Of a stretch of 64,000 nucleotides of DNA, positions 40,005 through 48,871 are shown one piece after another (position 1 is the stretch's first letter; each line of letters starts with the position of its first letter). The notes beneath the pieces were generated by a model that was given only the letters and a program-made list of their open reading frames with translations, was not told the origin of the DNA and did no database searches. The stretch spans positions 62,001-126,000 of the forward strand of contig OY282458.1 of the NCBI GenBank assembly GCA_958296245.1, read 5' to 3'. Made by a program: the position numbers and the translations under genes. Origin of the DNA: an uncultured Dehalococcoidia bacterium. GTDB lineage: Bacteria; Chloroflexota; Dehalococcoidia; Lucifugimonadales; G958296245.

Positions 40005-41024
40005 TCAGTCCCACGGATTCACCACCATCTGAAGCTGTGTGGTGGGTACGACCAGCGCCTCGAACGCCTGCTGTATGTCGTCCAGCGGCACGAAGCTGGC
40101 CTGGTTGACCATCGGCCCTATGTCGGCCTTCCCCGACGCGAGGAGGCCGAGCGCCGTCCTCCAGTCCTCGGAGTCGGTGCTGAACGTCGTGTTGAGACAC
40201 ACTTCACGCGCCATCCACTCCGAGGGCAGGACGGCGACCGGCTCCCACGCGATGGCCACCAACATCACCTGCCCCGATCTCCTGACCATGTTCAGGGCTT
40301 GGTCCAGGGTCGGCTTTGCAGCCGCAGCCTCGAACACCACGTCAGGGCCATGACCGGCGGTCAGGGCGACCATACGCTCGACGACGTCCTCGGAGGCGGG
40401 GTCTACGACCTCGTCCGCGCCCATCTCCAACGCGGCTTGTCTGCGCGCCTCGGTCGGCTCCGAGACGAACACCTTGCCCGCGCCGGCGGCCCTGGCCGCC
40501 TGCACGCACATCAGCCCGATGGGTCCGGCGCCCAACACGGCCACCAAGTCCCCGACCCTCATCGCCGACCGGCGCACCGCGCGCACGGCCACCGCCAGAG
40601 GCTCCGCCAGCGCCGCCTCCTGGTCGTTCACACCGTCCGGAACGGCCAGCGGCTCCCACTCCGGCATCAACACGTATTGGGCGTATCCGCGTCTGCGCTC
40701 GGAGGCGAAACCCGCCTTGGGGAAATTGAAACGCGGCTCTTGGCGCAGCGGAAAAGGCGACCCCGGAGGCGGCGGCCCCCCGCCTATCACACGGTCCCCC
40801 TCGCGCCAGCGAGATACGCCGCGGCCCACAGCCGAGATGACCCCGCTGTACTCGTGTCCCATCACCGTGCCCGGCTCGGCGACGTCGTACAGGAAAGCGT
40901 GTACGTCCGTACCGCAGATGGCGCAGTGCTTAACCCTGACAACGACCTCGCCGGCGCCCGGCTCGGGCGTCGGAATCTCCTCGACCTCGAGCCTCTGCTT
41001 CCCCCTGTAGACCGCTGCCCTCAA
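40005..41024 (-). CDS. Zinc-dependent MDR alcohol/polyol dehydrogenase lacking the structural zinc site
   Basis: 339 residues, TTG start. Catalytic zinc site: 'HCAICGTDVHAF', 'GHEYSG'. NAD-binding 'VLGAGPIGLMCVQAARAAGA'. In most of this family four cysteines bind a structural zinc at about residues 90-115; here that loop reads GGGPPPPGSPFPLRQEP with no cysteine. Threonine-dehydrogenase-like members oxidise polyols or hydroxy acids. Leads the leftward pair with the epimerase gene. Confidence 0.87.
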   Translation of the reverse strand: MRAAVYRGKQRLEVEEIPTPEPGAGEVVVRVKHCAICGTDVHAFLYDVAEPGTVMGHEYSGVISAVGRGVSRWREGDRVIGGGPPPPGSPFPLRQEPRFNFPKAGFASERRRGYAQYVLMPEWEPLAVPDGVNDQEAALAEPLAVAVRAVRRSAMRVGDLVAVLGAGPIGLMCVQAARAAGAGKVFVSEPTEARRQAALEMGADEVVDPASEDVVERMVALTAGHGPDVVFEAAAAKPTLDQALNMVRRSGQVMLVAIAWEPVAVLPSEWMAREVCLNTTFSTDSEDWRTALGLLASGKADIGPMVNQASFVPLDDIQQAFEALVVPTTQLQMVVNPWD

Positions 41025-41172
41025 TGTCGCTGACCTACCCCGGGCCCTCTACGGTGCGGACCCCGCTGTGGCGTTGCGAAACCTGTCCTCTCGCCTTCCG
41101 TTGCGCCAAGATACCATGAACACAGGCAGTTTGCGAACACACGCGCCGATGTCCCAGACCCGGACAGGGAAG

Positions 41173-41293
41173 TCCGGAGAGGTTCTCCCCTCAGGCAGGG
41201 GGTCTGGGGGCTGTGCCCCCAGTTACCAGCGGGCGGGTGGGGATCAAAAACGCCTGCTTTATCGGGGCTGCGCCAGTCGAAAGGACCTCCCCG
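41173..41293 (+). repeat. R1 dispersed repeat, copy 3
   Basis: GAGAGGTTCTCCCCTCAGGC, CTGGGGGC-TGT-GCCCCCAG hairpin, TTACCAGCGGGCGGG, GATCAAAAACGCCTGC, TATCGGGGCTGCGCCAG and TCGAAAGGACCTC, in the R1 order. Confidence 0.88.
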
Positions 41294-41306
41294 GGTGTCC
41301 ACGCCA

Positions 41307-41335
41307 TTGACCGAGGTCCTTCGCCTCCATATAAT
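41307..41335 (+). promoter_or_regulatory. Sigma-70-type promoter of the aldolase-SDR pair
   Basis: TTGACC (41307-41312), a 17-bp spacer, and a perfect TATAAT (41330-41335), 51 bp before the TTG start at 41386. Its left edge is about 14 bp from the R1 repeat. Confidence 0.75.
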
Positions 41336-41385
41336 TGCGCCCGCGTAGGGACGGTCCCGAAAGCCGCAGCCGGTAGGAGGGTGCG

Positions 41386-42141
41386 TTGGCAGAGCTCAGA
41401 CCGAACAGGGTAAAGAACAAGATCCACAGCGGCCAAGTCGCTACCGTAGTCGGCGGGTATCAGACCCCTGACATCATCGACTTCATGGGGCCGATAGGCT
41501 TCGATGGCGTCTGGTTCGAGGGGGAACACGGCGGCGTCGACTACGGCGACATAGCCGACCTGACCAGGGCCTGCGACCTCTGGGGCATGACCTCCGTAGC
41601 GCGTGTCAACCTGAACCTGCCCGGCGTCATATACAGGACCCTCGACTGCGGCGCGCAGTCGATCTGCGTGCCGCACGTGAACACGGCGGCGGAAGCGCGG
41701 GCCGTGGTCGACGCGGGCAAGTTCGCGCCGATCGGGCACAGAGGGATGTTCGCCAGCCGCCAGGGCATCGGCATGGACGACTTCATTAGCGTTGCCAACG
41801 AACAGTCCATGCTCATCATTCTGATCGAGGACATCATCGCAATCGACAACTTGGACGAGATCCTGGAGGTCGATCACGTCGACGTCTTCTTCGTCGCGAC
41901 CGGCGACCTCGCTCAGAGCATGGGACACCCGGGTCGGGTCGACCATCCTGAGGTCCTGGCGACCGCCAGGAAGGCAAACAGGAAGATCGTGGATGCGGGG
42001 AAGGTCGCCGGCGCTACGGTGAGCGAGGCCAACCTTCAGGCCGCCCTCGACATGGGCTGCCGTTTCCTCCTCGCCCAGTGGCCTTCATGGGTCGCCTCGG
42101 GCGGGGGCGCCTTCTTGGAGAAGGTCTCCGCAGCCCAGTAG
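41386..42141 (+). CDS. HpcH/HpaI-type aldolase
   Basis: 251 residues, TTG start with GGAGGG. 'FDGVWFEGEHGGVDY' matches the D-x-E-H-G block, 'TSVARVNLNLPGVIYRTLDCGAQSICVPHV' the R and pyruvate-binding part, and 'IILIEDIIAIDNLDEIL' and 'VDVFFVATGDLAQSMG' the metal-ligand Glu and Asp. Class II aldolases of this family cleave 2-keto-3-deoxy sugar acids or aromatic breakdown products to pyruvate plus an aldehyde. Followed at 44 bp by an SDR. Confidence 0.88.
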   Translation: MAELRPNRVKNKIHSGQVATVVGGYQTPDIIDFMGPIGFDGVWFEGEHGGVDYGDIADLTRACDLWGMTSVARVNLNLPGVIYRTLDCGAQSICVPHVNTAAEARAVVDAGKFAPIGHRGMFASRQGIGMDDFISVANEQSMLIILIEDIIAIDNLDEILEVDHVDVFFVATGDLAQSMGHPGRVDHPEVLATARKANRKIVDAGKVAGATVSEANLQAALDMGCRFLLAQWPSWVASGGGAFLEKVSAAQ

Positions 42142-42184
42142 CAGTCACAGACCCCGCGCTCAAGGGAAGGGGCCGCTGACCGAC

Positions 42185-42934
42185 ATGCAAAGGTTCGACG
42201 GTAGAGTCGCCATCGTCACGGGCGCCGCTAGGGGCATAGGCCGCGGCGTGGCTCAGCTCCTGGGCGCCGAGGGCGCACGGATACTCATCGTCGATCAGGA
42301 CGGCGCGACCGGGGAGGACGCGGCGGCTGAGCTAGCCGCACAGGGGATCGAGGTGCGGCTGGAGGTCGGCGACGTGGGCGACGACGACGCGGCGCCCCAC
42401 AGCGTCGAACGGGCCCTCGATGCGTGGGGGAGGGTGGACATCCTGGTCAACAATGCCGGCATAGCCGGAATCGCAGCGCCGATTTGGGAGCAGTCCGCCG
42501 AGGAGATGGACCGCGTCTACAGGACCAACCTCAGGGGCGTATACCTGTTCACGCGCGCCGTAATACCGCACATGATGGAGCGGGGCTATGGCCGGATCGT
42601 CAACATCGCGTCCATCGCAGGCAAGGAGGGGAACCCGAACATGGTCCCCTACTCCTCCACCAAAGCCGGGGTCATCGGGCTGACGAAGTCGGTCGGCAAA
42701 GAGCTCGCCGGGACCGGTGTCAGAATCAACGCGGTAACCCCGGCGGTCATCATGACCCCTATCTTGGAGCAACTCACCCCGGAGCAGGTACAGTACCTGG
42801 TGCAGCGAATCCCCATGGGCCGTACCGGCGACGTCCGCGAGGTGGCGGCGCTGGTGGCCTGGCTCGCCTCGCCGGAGTGCTCGTTCAGCACGGGAGCCGT
42901 CTTCGACATCAGCGGCGGCCGGGCCACCTACTGA
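42185..42934 (+). CDS. Short-chain dehydrogenase/reductase (SDR)
   Basis: 249 residues, classical SDR. Cofactor motif 'TGAARGIGRG', 'NNAGIAG', catalytic Ser in 'IVNIASIAG' and Y-S-S-T-K. 'GGRATY' ends the protein. Same operon as the HpaI-type aldolase, so it probably oxidises or reduces an intermediate of the same route, for example a sugar acid or the product aldehyde. Substrate not readable. Confidence 0.88.
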   Translation: MQRFDGRVAIVTGAARGIGRGVAQLLGAEGARILIVDQDGATGEDAAAELAAQGIEVRLEVGDVGDDDAAPHSVERALDAWGRVDILVNNAGIAGIAAPIWEQSAEEMDRVYRTNLRGVYLFTRAVIPHMMERGYGRIVNIASIAGKEGNPNMVPYSSTKAGVIGLTKSVGKELAGTGVRINAVTPAVIMTPILEQLTPEQVQYLVQRIPMGRTGDVREVAALVAWLASPECSFSTGAVFDISGGRATY

Positions 42935-42983
42935 CTCGGAAGGCGCCCCTATGCGGGCGGCGCCCCGCTCGATCCCGCGATAA

Positions 42984-44156
42984 TCACCCGGCCCGCTCGG
43001 CTGCCTGAGACGGAGCGCTCCTCCGTCGTAGACCGAAGAGGCGGCGCAGATCCCCCGATTCCCAGGCCACCAGGGCATTGGTGGCGATGCCTATCGAGCT
43101 ATACGTCCCGACCACCACGCCGATAATCAGGACCCAGAGGAAGACCCGGATCGTAGGCCCTCCGAACAGCAGCAGCGCCAACAACGTGAAGAGCAGAGTT
43201 AGGCTGGTGTTGATGGACCTTCCAAGGCTTTCTGAAATGCTGAGGTTGGCGTTCGCCGCCAGCGTCCTGTTGGGATGGAGAACGATATTCTCCCGTATCC
43301 GGTCGAATATCACGATGGTGTCGTTGACGCTATACCCGATAACGGTCAGCAACGCTATCAGGAACATCGTGTTCACCTCGACGTCGAGGAGCACCCCCAA
43401 CGCGGCGAATATCCCTATCACGACCATGGAGTCGTGCGCCAAGGCCAATACTGCCGCTGCGCCGTACCGGAACGGGCTCGGGACGTTTCTGAACGCCCAC
43501 CATAGATATAGGAAAACGCCCAGGGCTGCCATCACTACCGCCCAGAAGGCCGCGACCACGGTCTCCCTTGCCACCGCAGGCGAGACGAGGTCGAACGAGA
43601 GCACCTTGATCGGGTCTCCCAGGGCCTCGATCAGGTCCGCCGCCAGGGCGTCCCTTTCGGCGTCCGGCAGCGTCCTGGTCAGAATGAGGTAGCTGTCCTC
43701 GATGGGCGTCGCCGTGGCGTCCGAGTGTCCGAGCCGCTCCAATTGGCCGGCGACGTCCTCTGGGGTCACCTCCTGAGTGAACCGCAGCGAGATCGCGCTT
43801 CTGCCGTCCGGTTCCACCTCGGGAGCCACCGACTCCGCGCCCGGAGGCAAGGAGAGATCAGCGACAAGCCCATCGATCAGCAGGTTCTTAGCCTCCTCCT
43901 GAAGCTCCTTGGTGCGCACGAAGAAGACGCTGCCGCCCATCCTCTGGACTATCGAATCGGGTTGGCCCAGACTCGCTAGACTCAGCCTGAGGTCCTCCTG
44001 CTCCACCGGCGCGCTGAAGCTCAACGTCAGGGTCGAGCCGCCCGTGAAGTCGATACCCGGCTTTAGGCCGGGTGCTGTCGCCAGGAAACCGATCCCGGGC
44101 AGTATCACCAGCACAGACACGGCGAAGAACCAGAGCCTATGTCTAACGTAATTCAC
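42984..44156 (-). CDS. secF: Protein translocase subunit SecF
   Basis: 390 residues, somewhat longer than usual SecF. N-terminal membrane helix, periplasmic domain with 'GIDFTGGSTLTLSF', then five C-terminal helices with 'ALAHDSMVVIGIFAALG', 'VIGYSVNDTIVIFDRIREN' and 'RSINTSLTLLFTLLALLLFGG', which are the SecF marks. It works with SecD and SecYEG to drive export using the proton gradient. 12 bp behind secD in one operon. Confidence 0.95.
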   Translation of the reverse strand: MNYVRHRLWFFAVSVLVILPGIGFLATAPGLKPGIDFTGGSTLTLSFSAPVEQEDLRLSLASLGQPDSIVQRMGGSVFFVRTKELQEEAKNLLIDGLVADLSLPPGAESVAPEVEPDGRSAISLRFTQEVTPEDVAGQLERLGHSDATATPIEDSYLILTRTLPDAERDALAADLIEALGDPIKVLSFDLVSPAVARETVVAAFWAVVMAALGVFLYLWWAFRNVPSPFRYGAAAVLALAHDSMVVIGIFAALGVLLDVEVNTMFLIALLTVIGYSVNDTIVIFDRIRENIVLHPNRTLAANANLSISESLGRSINTSLTLLFTLLALLLFGGPTIRVFLWVLIIGVVVGTYSSIGIATNALVAWESGDLRRLFGLRRRSAPSQAAERAG

Positions 44157-44168
44157 GATTCGGGCTCC

Positions 44169-46256
44169 TCAGGAAACGCTGCCCTCGGACGCCTGTTTAG
44201 GCAGGTCCGCACGGCCTCCGGGGACGAATATCGATAGCCTGCGCGCGAGGGGAGTGGCCGCCAACAGACGCAGCAGGGTGCGGCTGACCGTAATGGCGGA
44301 GAACAGGCTCACCGCCACTCCGATGGACAGGGTTATGGCGAAGCTCTGTACGACCGGCGCTCCGAGCGTGTCGGCGAACCAGAACAGGATGGCGCACGTG
44401 ATGAGGGTAGACACGTTGCTGTCGCGGATGGCAGGCCACGCCCGGTTGAATCCGATGTTGACTGCGGACAAGAGCGTGCGGCCGCTGCGCAACTCCTCTT
44501 TCATCCGCTCGAAGATCAATATGTTCGCATCGACAGCCATGCCGATGGATAGGATGGCCGCCGAGATGCCGGCGAGGCGCAGCGTGACCGGCAGCCCCTT
44601 GAAGATAGCCAGCAGCATCATCGCGTAGAGTATCAAGGCCGTGGCGGCCACCACGCCCGCTGCGCGGTAGTACAACGCCATGAATAGAAGCACGAGGGCA
44701 AGCCCGATAAGGCCCGCTACGACGCTCTTGGAGAGCGAATCCGACCCGAGGATCGCATCGATGCTCTCCTCCTTGATGAGGGTGATTGGGATGGGCAGGC
44801 GGCCCGATTCGAGCAGCAGCGATATTTCGCGCACGCGCTCGAACGTGAAGTCCCGGCCCTCTATGAGGGCTGTACCGCCCAGGATGGGCTCGTTAACCGT
44901 CGGGGCGATCAACTCCTGATCATCGAGCACGATGGCGAGCAGGTCGGGGGTCCCGGCGATCTCGGACGTAAGCTCGCCGAATTTCCTGGTGCCCTCAGAG
45001 TTGAACTCGACGTTGACTATGGGCAATCCGGTGCCGTACCGTTGCCCTGGGTAGGCCCTCGCCAGGTCGTCGCCAGTCAGCCCAATATCCTCGTCGACCC
45101 TCCCCTGCACCTCCACGACGTTGACCTCCGTGCCGGGGGCGAATCTGGCCTGAGCATCCTCAGCCGTCAATGCCCCCAGACTGATTCTAAAGGTCGCGCT
45201 GTCACCCAAACGTTCGACGTACGGATCCTCGCCCAGCTGGATGACCTGCCCCCCCGGCAGCAGCGCTATAGGGACGTAGGGAACGAGGAGAGGAGCCTCG
45301 GCACTCCCCACCTCCGATATCCGTAGGTAATTGGGATACGGGGCGTCTGACCCTTCGATCGGATCCATGCTGACGCGCTGCCGGTCCAATACCTCGACGA
45401 ACTTCCCTGCCGCCTCTTCGGTGAGTTCGAGCACCAGTACCGGCGCGGCGGCCTCGTCAGGCGTGGGCGTCTCGTCGGGCGCGGCGGTCTCGTCGGGCGT
45501 GGGCGTCTCGTCGGGCGCGGCGGTCTCGTCTGGCGTGGGCGTTGCGTCGGGCGCGACGGTCTCGTCAGGCGTGGGCGTTGCGTCGGGCGCGGCGGTCTCG
45601 TCGGGCGTGGGCGTTGCGTCGGGCGCGGGCGTTGCGTCGGGCGCGGCGGTCTCGTCGGGCGTGGGCGTTGCGTCGGGCGCGGCGGTCTCGTCGGGTGTGG
45701 GCGATGCGTCGGGCGCGGCGGTCTCGTCGGGTGTGGGCGATGCGTCAGGCGCGGCGGTCTCGTCGGGCGTGGGCGTCGGGGGTGCCTCCAACTCTATCTC
45801 CGCACTGACTATAGCGCCGTCCGATGTGCCGAATGTCTCGCCTTCGACATTCAGCATTCGATGCTTGAACTCCAGGGTAGCTGTCTCGCCGATCACGCGC
45901 TTGGCTCGCTCAAGGTCGTCTACGCCCGGCAACTGCACGAGTATCCTGTCTTCACCAATCTGTTGGATGATCGGCTCGCCCAATCCCGAGTTGTTAACAC
46001 GCCTCTGGATCGTCCTTAGGAGCGCGTCCATCTGGTCGGCGGTCGGGGGCAGCCGTTCCCCCGTGTCGCGATCTTCCAGCGCTGCTTCGTACTCGAGATG
46101 GCTCCCTCCCTGGAGGTCCAAGCCAAGGCTCAGCCCCAGCAGGGTATCGCCTCCGCGTTGAAAGCCTCCTACCGAGATGGGGTTGACCGCCAGCATGGCG
46201 GCTGACACGACGGTCAGCACCACGATCACGATCAGGGTTCTGGCATACCTACGCAA
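44169..46256 (-). CDS. secD: Protein translocase subunit SecD with an acidic Pro/Thr repeat insertion
   Basis: 695 residues, longer than usual SecD. 'GLDLQGGSHLEYE' in P1, then 'GEDRILVQLPGVDDLERAKRVIG', a repeat insertion of about nine 12-residue units (TPTPDETAAPDA type), P1 head, and 'GMAVDANILIFERMKEELRSG' in TM4-5, the SecD signature. The start overlaps the end of the cca-like gene. SecD pulls exported proteins on the outside of the membrane. The insertion faces the outside and would be a flexible acidic linker. Confidence 0.95.
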   Translation of the reverse strand: MRRYARTLIVIVVLTVVSAAMLAVNPISVGGFQRGGDTLLGLSLGLDLQGGSHLEYEAALEDRDTGERLPPTADQMDALLRTIQRRVNNSGLGEPIIQQIGEDRILVQLPGVDDLERAKRVIGETATLEFKHRMLNVEGETFGTSDGAIVSAEIELEAPPTPTPDETAAPDASPTPDETAAPDASPTPDETAAPDATPTPDETAAPDATPAPDATPTPDETAAPDATPTPDETVAPDATPTPDETAAPDETPTPDETAAPDETPTPDEAAAPVLVLELTEEAAGKFVEVLDRQRVSMDPIEGSDAPYPNYLRISEVGSAEAPLLVPYVPIALLPGGQVIQLGEDPYVERLGDSATFRISLGALTAEDAQARFAPGTEVNVVEVQGRVDEDIGLTGDDLARAYPGQRYGTGLPIVNVEFNSEGTRKFGELTSEIAGTPDLLAIVLDDQELIAPTVNEPILGGTALIEGRDFTFERVREISLLLESGRLPIPITLIKEESIDAILGSDSLSKSVVAGLIGLALVLLFMALYYRAAGVVAATALILYAMMLLAIFKGLPVTLRLAGISAAILSIGMAVDANILIFERMKEELRSGRTLLSAVNIGFNRAWPAIRDSNVSTLITCAILFWFADTLGAPVVQSFAITLSIGVAVSLFSAITVSRTLLRLLAATPLARRLSIFVPGGRADLPKQASEGSVS
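45441..45783 (-). repeat. In-frame 36-bp tandem repeat in secD
   Basis: About nine units of 36 bp plus one half unit (TPAPDA), coding for TPTPDETAAPDA variants. Unit-to-unit differences are few, so it is likely to change length by slippage or recombination. Confidence 0.9.
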
Positions 46257-47751
46257 TGCAGGCCCCCTTACTCAGCCGGGAGCGCACCAGATCCAAGGCC
46301 TCTTCCCGCGACGATACCAGACGCTCTGCCTGGGCCTCGGACACGGCCTCCAGCAACTCGCCGAGCAATGGGCCAGGCTCCAAGCCGAACGCCTCCATGA
46401 GGTGGTTCCCGTCGATCAGCTTGGGAAGCTCGTTCACCTCCCCGGGTACGGTCCTGCCGGTGAGGACGTGGCCGACCACCCGGCAATGCTCTTGCCAGGC
46501 TGCCATGTCCAGATCAGGACCCCTTGCGCCCAGGTAGTCCGCCAAGTTCAGGTATAGCGTGCCCAAAGCTGCTTCGTCCAGGTCCCTATAGTACCTGTAG
46601 AGGGCGCGCCTCGAGGGGAGCTCACCGGGCGCGGCCATCTGGCTCGGCCTCAAATGATGCTCCACCAACGCCTTGACGTAGTCGGCGGTGCGCCGACTGA
46701 GGCGGAACCTTTCGGATATGCGGCCCGCAATCTCAGCTCCAGTCCTATGGTGGCCGAGGAACCTGATGCGCCCGGAGGGGTCCACCGTCTTGGTCGCGGG
46801 CTTGGCGACGTCGTGCAAGAGGGCGGCGAGCTTGAGCATCGTCAGCCGCCCCGTTCCGTCGCCGATTTCCTCGGCAAAGTAGGCGCCCATCCCGTCGAAC
46901 CTTGGGACGGCGCATACGTCAGCCTCCGACGGCACGGGATCGCTCTGGAGGATACGCTCCAACTGGGCGACTGTTTCGATGCTGTGGTCGAAAACATCCC
47001 AGTGGTGCTCTTCGGGTTGGGTTACGCCCTTGGCGGCGGCGAGCTCCGGGACGATGCGGCACAGAAGGCCCAGGTCGTCGAGGAGTCGGAGGGAGGAGGC
47101 GGCGCCGGGTTCGGCCAGCATCTTCAGAAACTCATCTCGGACCCGCTCGGCGGCGACCCTTCCGACGAGGTGGGCATTGGCTCGAATCGCCCGCCGGGTT
47201 GCATCCTCGATGACGAACCCCAGCTGGGCGGCCAGCCTGGGAGCGCGCATCAGGCGCGCCGGGTCGGCGTCGAACACCGCGGGGGACACGGCGCGGACCA
47301 CCCCGGCCGTCGTGTCGGCCATCCCGTCCAGCGGATCGATCACAGTCAGAGCGCTATCCGTGGGATGGAGCGCAACGGCCATTGCGTCCAAGGTGAAGTC
47401 GCGCCGTCTCAGATCGTCCTCGATCCCGCCCTCGATGGGGGCGACGTCTATCAGGGCTAGGTTGCCTCCCAGCGGCCGGACGACCCGAACGACGTCCCTC
47501 CGTTCGTCCAGGACGACGAGGCTCCCGCCGAGCCTACGGGCGAGCGCCGAGCCGGCAGCCCGGCTGTCGCCATGGACGGCGATGTCCAAGTCTCGAGTCT
47601 CCCTGCCGAGGATGGCGTCTCTCACGGCGCCCCCAACGAGGTACGCGCGGCCTCCCGCGTCAGCGAGGCTCTCCCGTAGAACGTGCACTGTTCGGAATAT
47701 CTGGCGAGGTGCAAGCGTTTGCGCCGGCGGGTCGTCAGTCAGGGGGATCAT
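46249..47751 (-). CDS. CCA-adding enzyme / poly(A) polymerase family with HD domain
   Basis: 500 residues from ATG 47751. Nucleotidyltransferase head: 'YLVGGAVRDAILGRETRDLDIAVHGD' with the metal Asp-x-Asp. Then the RNA-binding 'RRRDFTLDAMAVAL' and 'DADPARLMRAPRLAAQLGF', and a C-terminal HD domain with 'KLAALLHDVAKP' and 'HHRTGAEI'. The family adds or repairs the tRNA CCA end or adds A tails. The tRNA-Pro here already carries CCA, so repair is likely. Overlaps def by 17 bp and secD by 8 bp. Confidence 0.88.
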   Translation of the reverse strand: MIPLTDDPPAQTLAPRQIFRTVHVLRESLADAGGRAYLVGGAVRDAILGRETRDLDIAVHGDSRAAGSALARRLGGSLVVLDERRDVVRVVRPLGGNLALIDVAPIEGGIEDDLRRRDFTLDAMAVALHPTDSALTVIDPLDGMADTTAGVVRAVSPAVFDADPARLMRAPRLAAQLGFVIEDATRRAIRANAHLVGRVAAERVRDEFLKMLAEPGAASSLRLLDDLGLLCRIVPELAAAKGVTQPEEHHWDVFDHSIETVAQLERILQSDPVPSEADVCAVPRFDGMGAYFAEEIGDGTGRLTMLKLAALLHDVAKPATKTVDPSGRIRFLGHHRTGAEIAGRISERFRLSRRTADYVKALVEHHLRPSQMAAPGELPSRRALYRYYRDLDEAALGTLYLNLADYLGARGPDLDMAAWQEHCRVVGHVLTGRTVPGEVNELPKLIDGNHLMEAFGLEPGPLLGELLEAVSEAQAERLVSSREEALDLVRSRLSKGACIA

Positions 47752-48280
47752 GGGCAAGCACGTGCGGGCGCCAACCGGCCACCGCTGCGGCTTGTCGCAA
47801 ATCAGGCTCCGGTTCGAGCTCGACAAGCTTTTGGTGACTCTTGAGGTGGTCAATGTACAGTATTCCATTGAGATGGTCGATCTCGTGCTCGAGCGCCTGG
47901 GCAAGCAGCCCATCCGCTCGGAAGTGGAAGGTACCTGAACGTCTGTCCAAGCCCTTCGCCCTTATCCATAGCGACCTGGTTATCCGGGCCATGTATCCGG
48001 GTATGCTCAGGCAGCCTTCCTCCACTTCCCTGTATCCCTCCCTATGCACTATCTTGGGATTGACGTATACCCTGGCGCCGGCCTCGTCCGGCAGCTGTAT
48101 TACGATCACGCGCTGAAGGGCGCCTACCTGATTGGCAGCCAGTCCCACACCCCTAGCGCTCCTCAACGTTTCTACCATGTCGTCAGCCAGCCGTTGGACG
48201 CGCCTATCGATCAGGCGTACCCTCTTGGCCCTTCGGCGCAGGACGGTATGAGGGTACTCGATGATGGGTAATACGGCCAA
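47735..48280 (-). CDS. def: Peptide deformylase
   Basis: 181 residues. The three motifs are clear: G44-V-G-L-A-A-N-Q51, E88-G-C90-L-S with the metal cysteine, and H132-E-I-D-H136 with two metal histidines and the catalytic Glu. It removes the formyl group from new proteins. First gene of the def-cca-secD-secF operon, with a promoter about 65 bp upstream. Confidence 0.97.
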   Translation of the reverse strand: MAVLPIIEYPHTVLRRRAKRVRLIDRRVQRLADDMVETLRSARGVGLAANQVGALQRVIVIQLPDEAGARVYVNPKIVHREGYREVEEGCLSIPGYMARITRSLWIRAKGLDRRSGTFHFRADGLLAQALEHEIDHLNGILYIDHLKSHQKLVELEPEPDLRQAAAVAGWRPHVLAHDPPD

Positions 48281-48345
48281 TTGAACCCTCGTCGCCTGCG
48301 CGGCCTGCGCGCGGCTGCGGGGGCGTGCTGCTCATTCTCCGTGAG

Positions 48346-48374
48346 ATTATAGCCAGCGCCCGGTGAGGTGTAAA
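48346..48374 (-). promoter_or_regulatory. Promoter of the def-cca-secD-secF operon
   Basis: On the minus strand TTTACA (48374-48369), 17-bp spacer, TATAAT (48351-48346). Near-consensus sigma-70 form, about 65 bp before the def start. Confidence 0.8.
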
Positions 48375-48394
48375 GGAAAATGTACACGTCGTAA

Positions 48395-48527
48395 GTGTTC
48401 AGACTCCGTGAGATCCTTTCCGGCTGGCGTAGCCCCGATAAGGCAGACGTCTTTGATCCCCAACCCGCCCGCCCCTTGATGACTGGGGGCACAGCCCCCA
48501 GACCCCCTGCCAGAGGGGAGAACCTCT
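48395..48527 (-). repeat. R1 dispersed repeat, copy 4 (inverted)
   Basis: Read on the minus strand it has GGTTCTCCCCTCTGGCAGGG, CTGGGGGC-TGT-GCCCCCAG, a GGGGCGGGCGGGTTGGGGATC block, AAAGACGTCTGCC, TATCGGGGCTACGCCAG and ends in the CTGAACA-type motif; inverted to the copies at 41173 and 55301. Confidence 0.88.
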
Positions 48528-48871
48528 CTGGACTTTCCCCTTCAGACTTCGTGGGTTCCCAACGATTGCGGCGTCCGGGCTCTGCCTGATATCCTTCCGC
48601 CGGTAGTCGGATCGGGCATGGGGGCGGTCTGCCGGCCCGAGTGGCAGCCGACCCGGCGAAGGTGGTTCGCCCATATCCGGCATCAACGGCGCAGCACGCC
48701 CGCCGCGGGTGGTCGTCAGGACGGGAAGCATCCCCGTATCCGCCGCTTAGATTATAGACGGAACGACGTAATGGCCGTTTCGTGGATTTGCAGCCGCGCC
48801 GCATTCCGAATGGCCCCGCACGGCGCGGCGTATCCTCAGCGCGAAAGCTCGCGGTTCGCCGGGAGGCCGAC

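Larger units (their letters stand above)
41025..41385. other. 361-bp intergenic stretch with an R1 repeat and a promoter
   Basis: No gene. It holds an R1 copy (41173-41293) and, right behind it, the promoter of the HpaI-type aldolase gene. Confidence 0.8.
48281..48871. other. 591-bp intergenic stretch with promoter and inverted R1 repeat
   Basis: No gene. It holds the def operon promoter (48346-48374), a reversed R1 copy (48395-48527) and about 340 bp of unique GC-rich DNA before the PspC gene. I saw no RNA or repeat in that last part. Confidence 0.7.
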
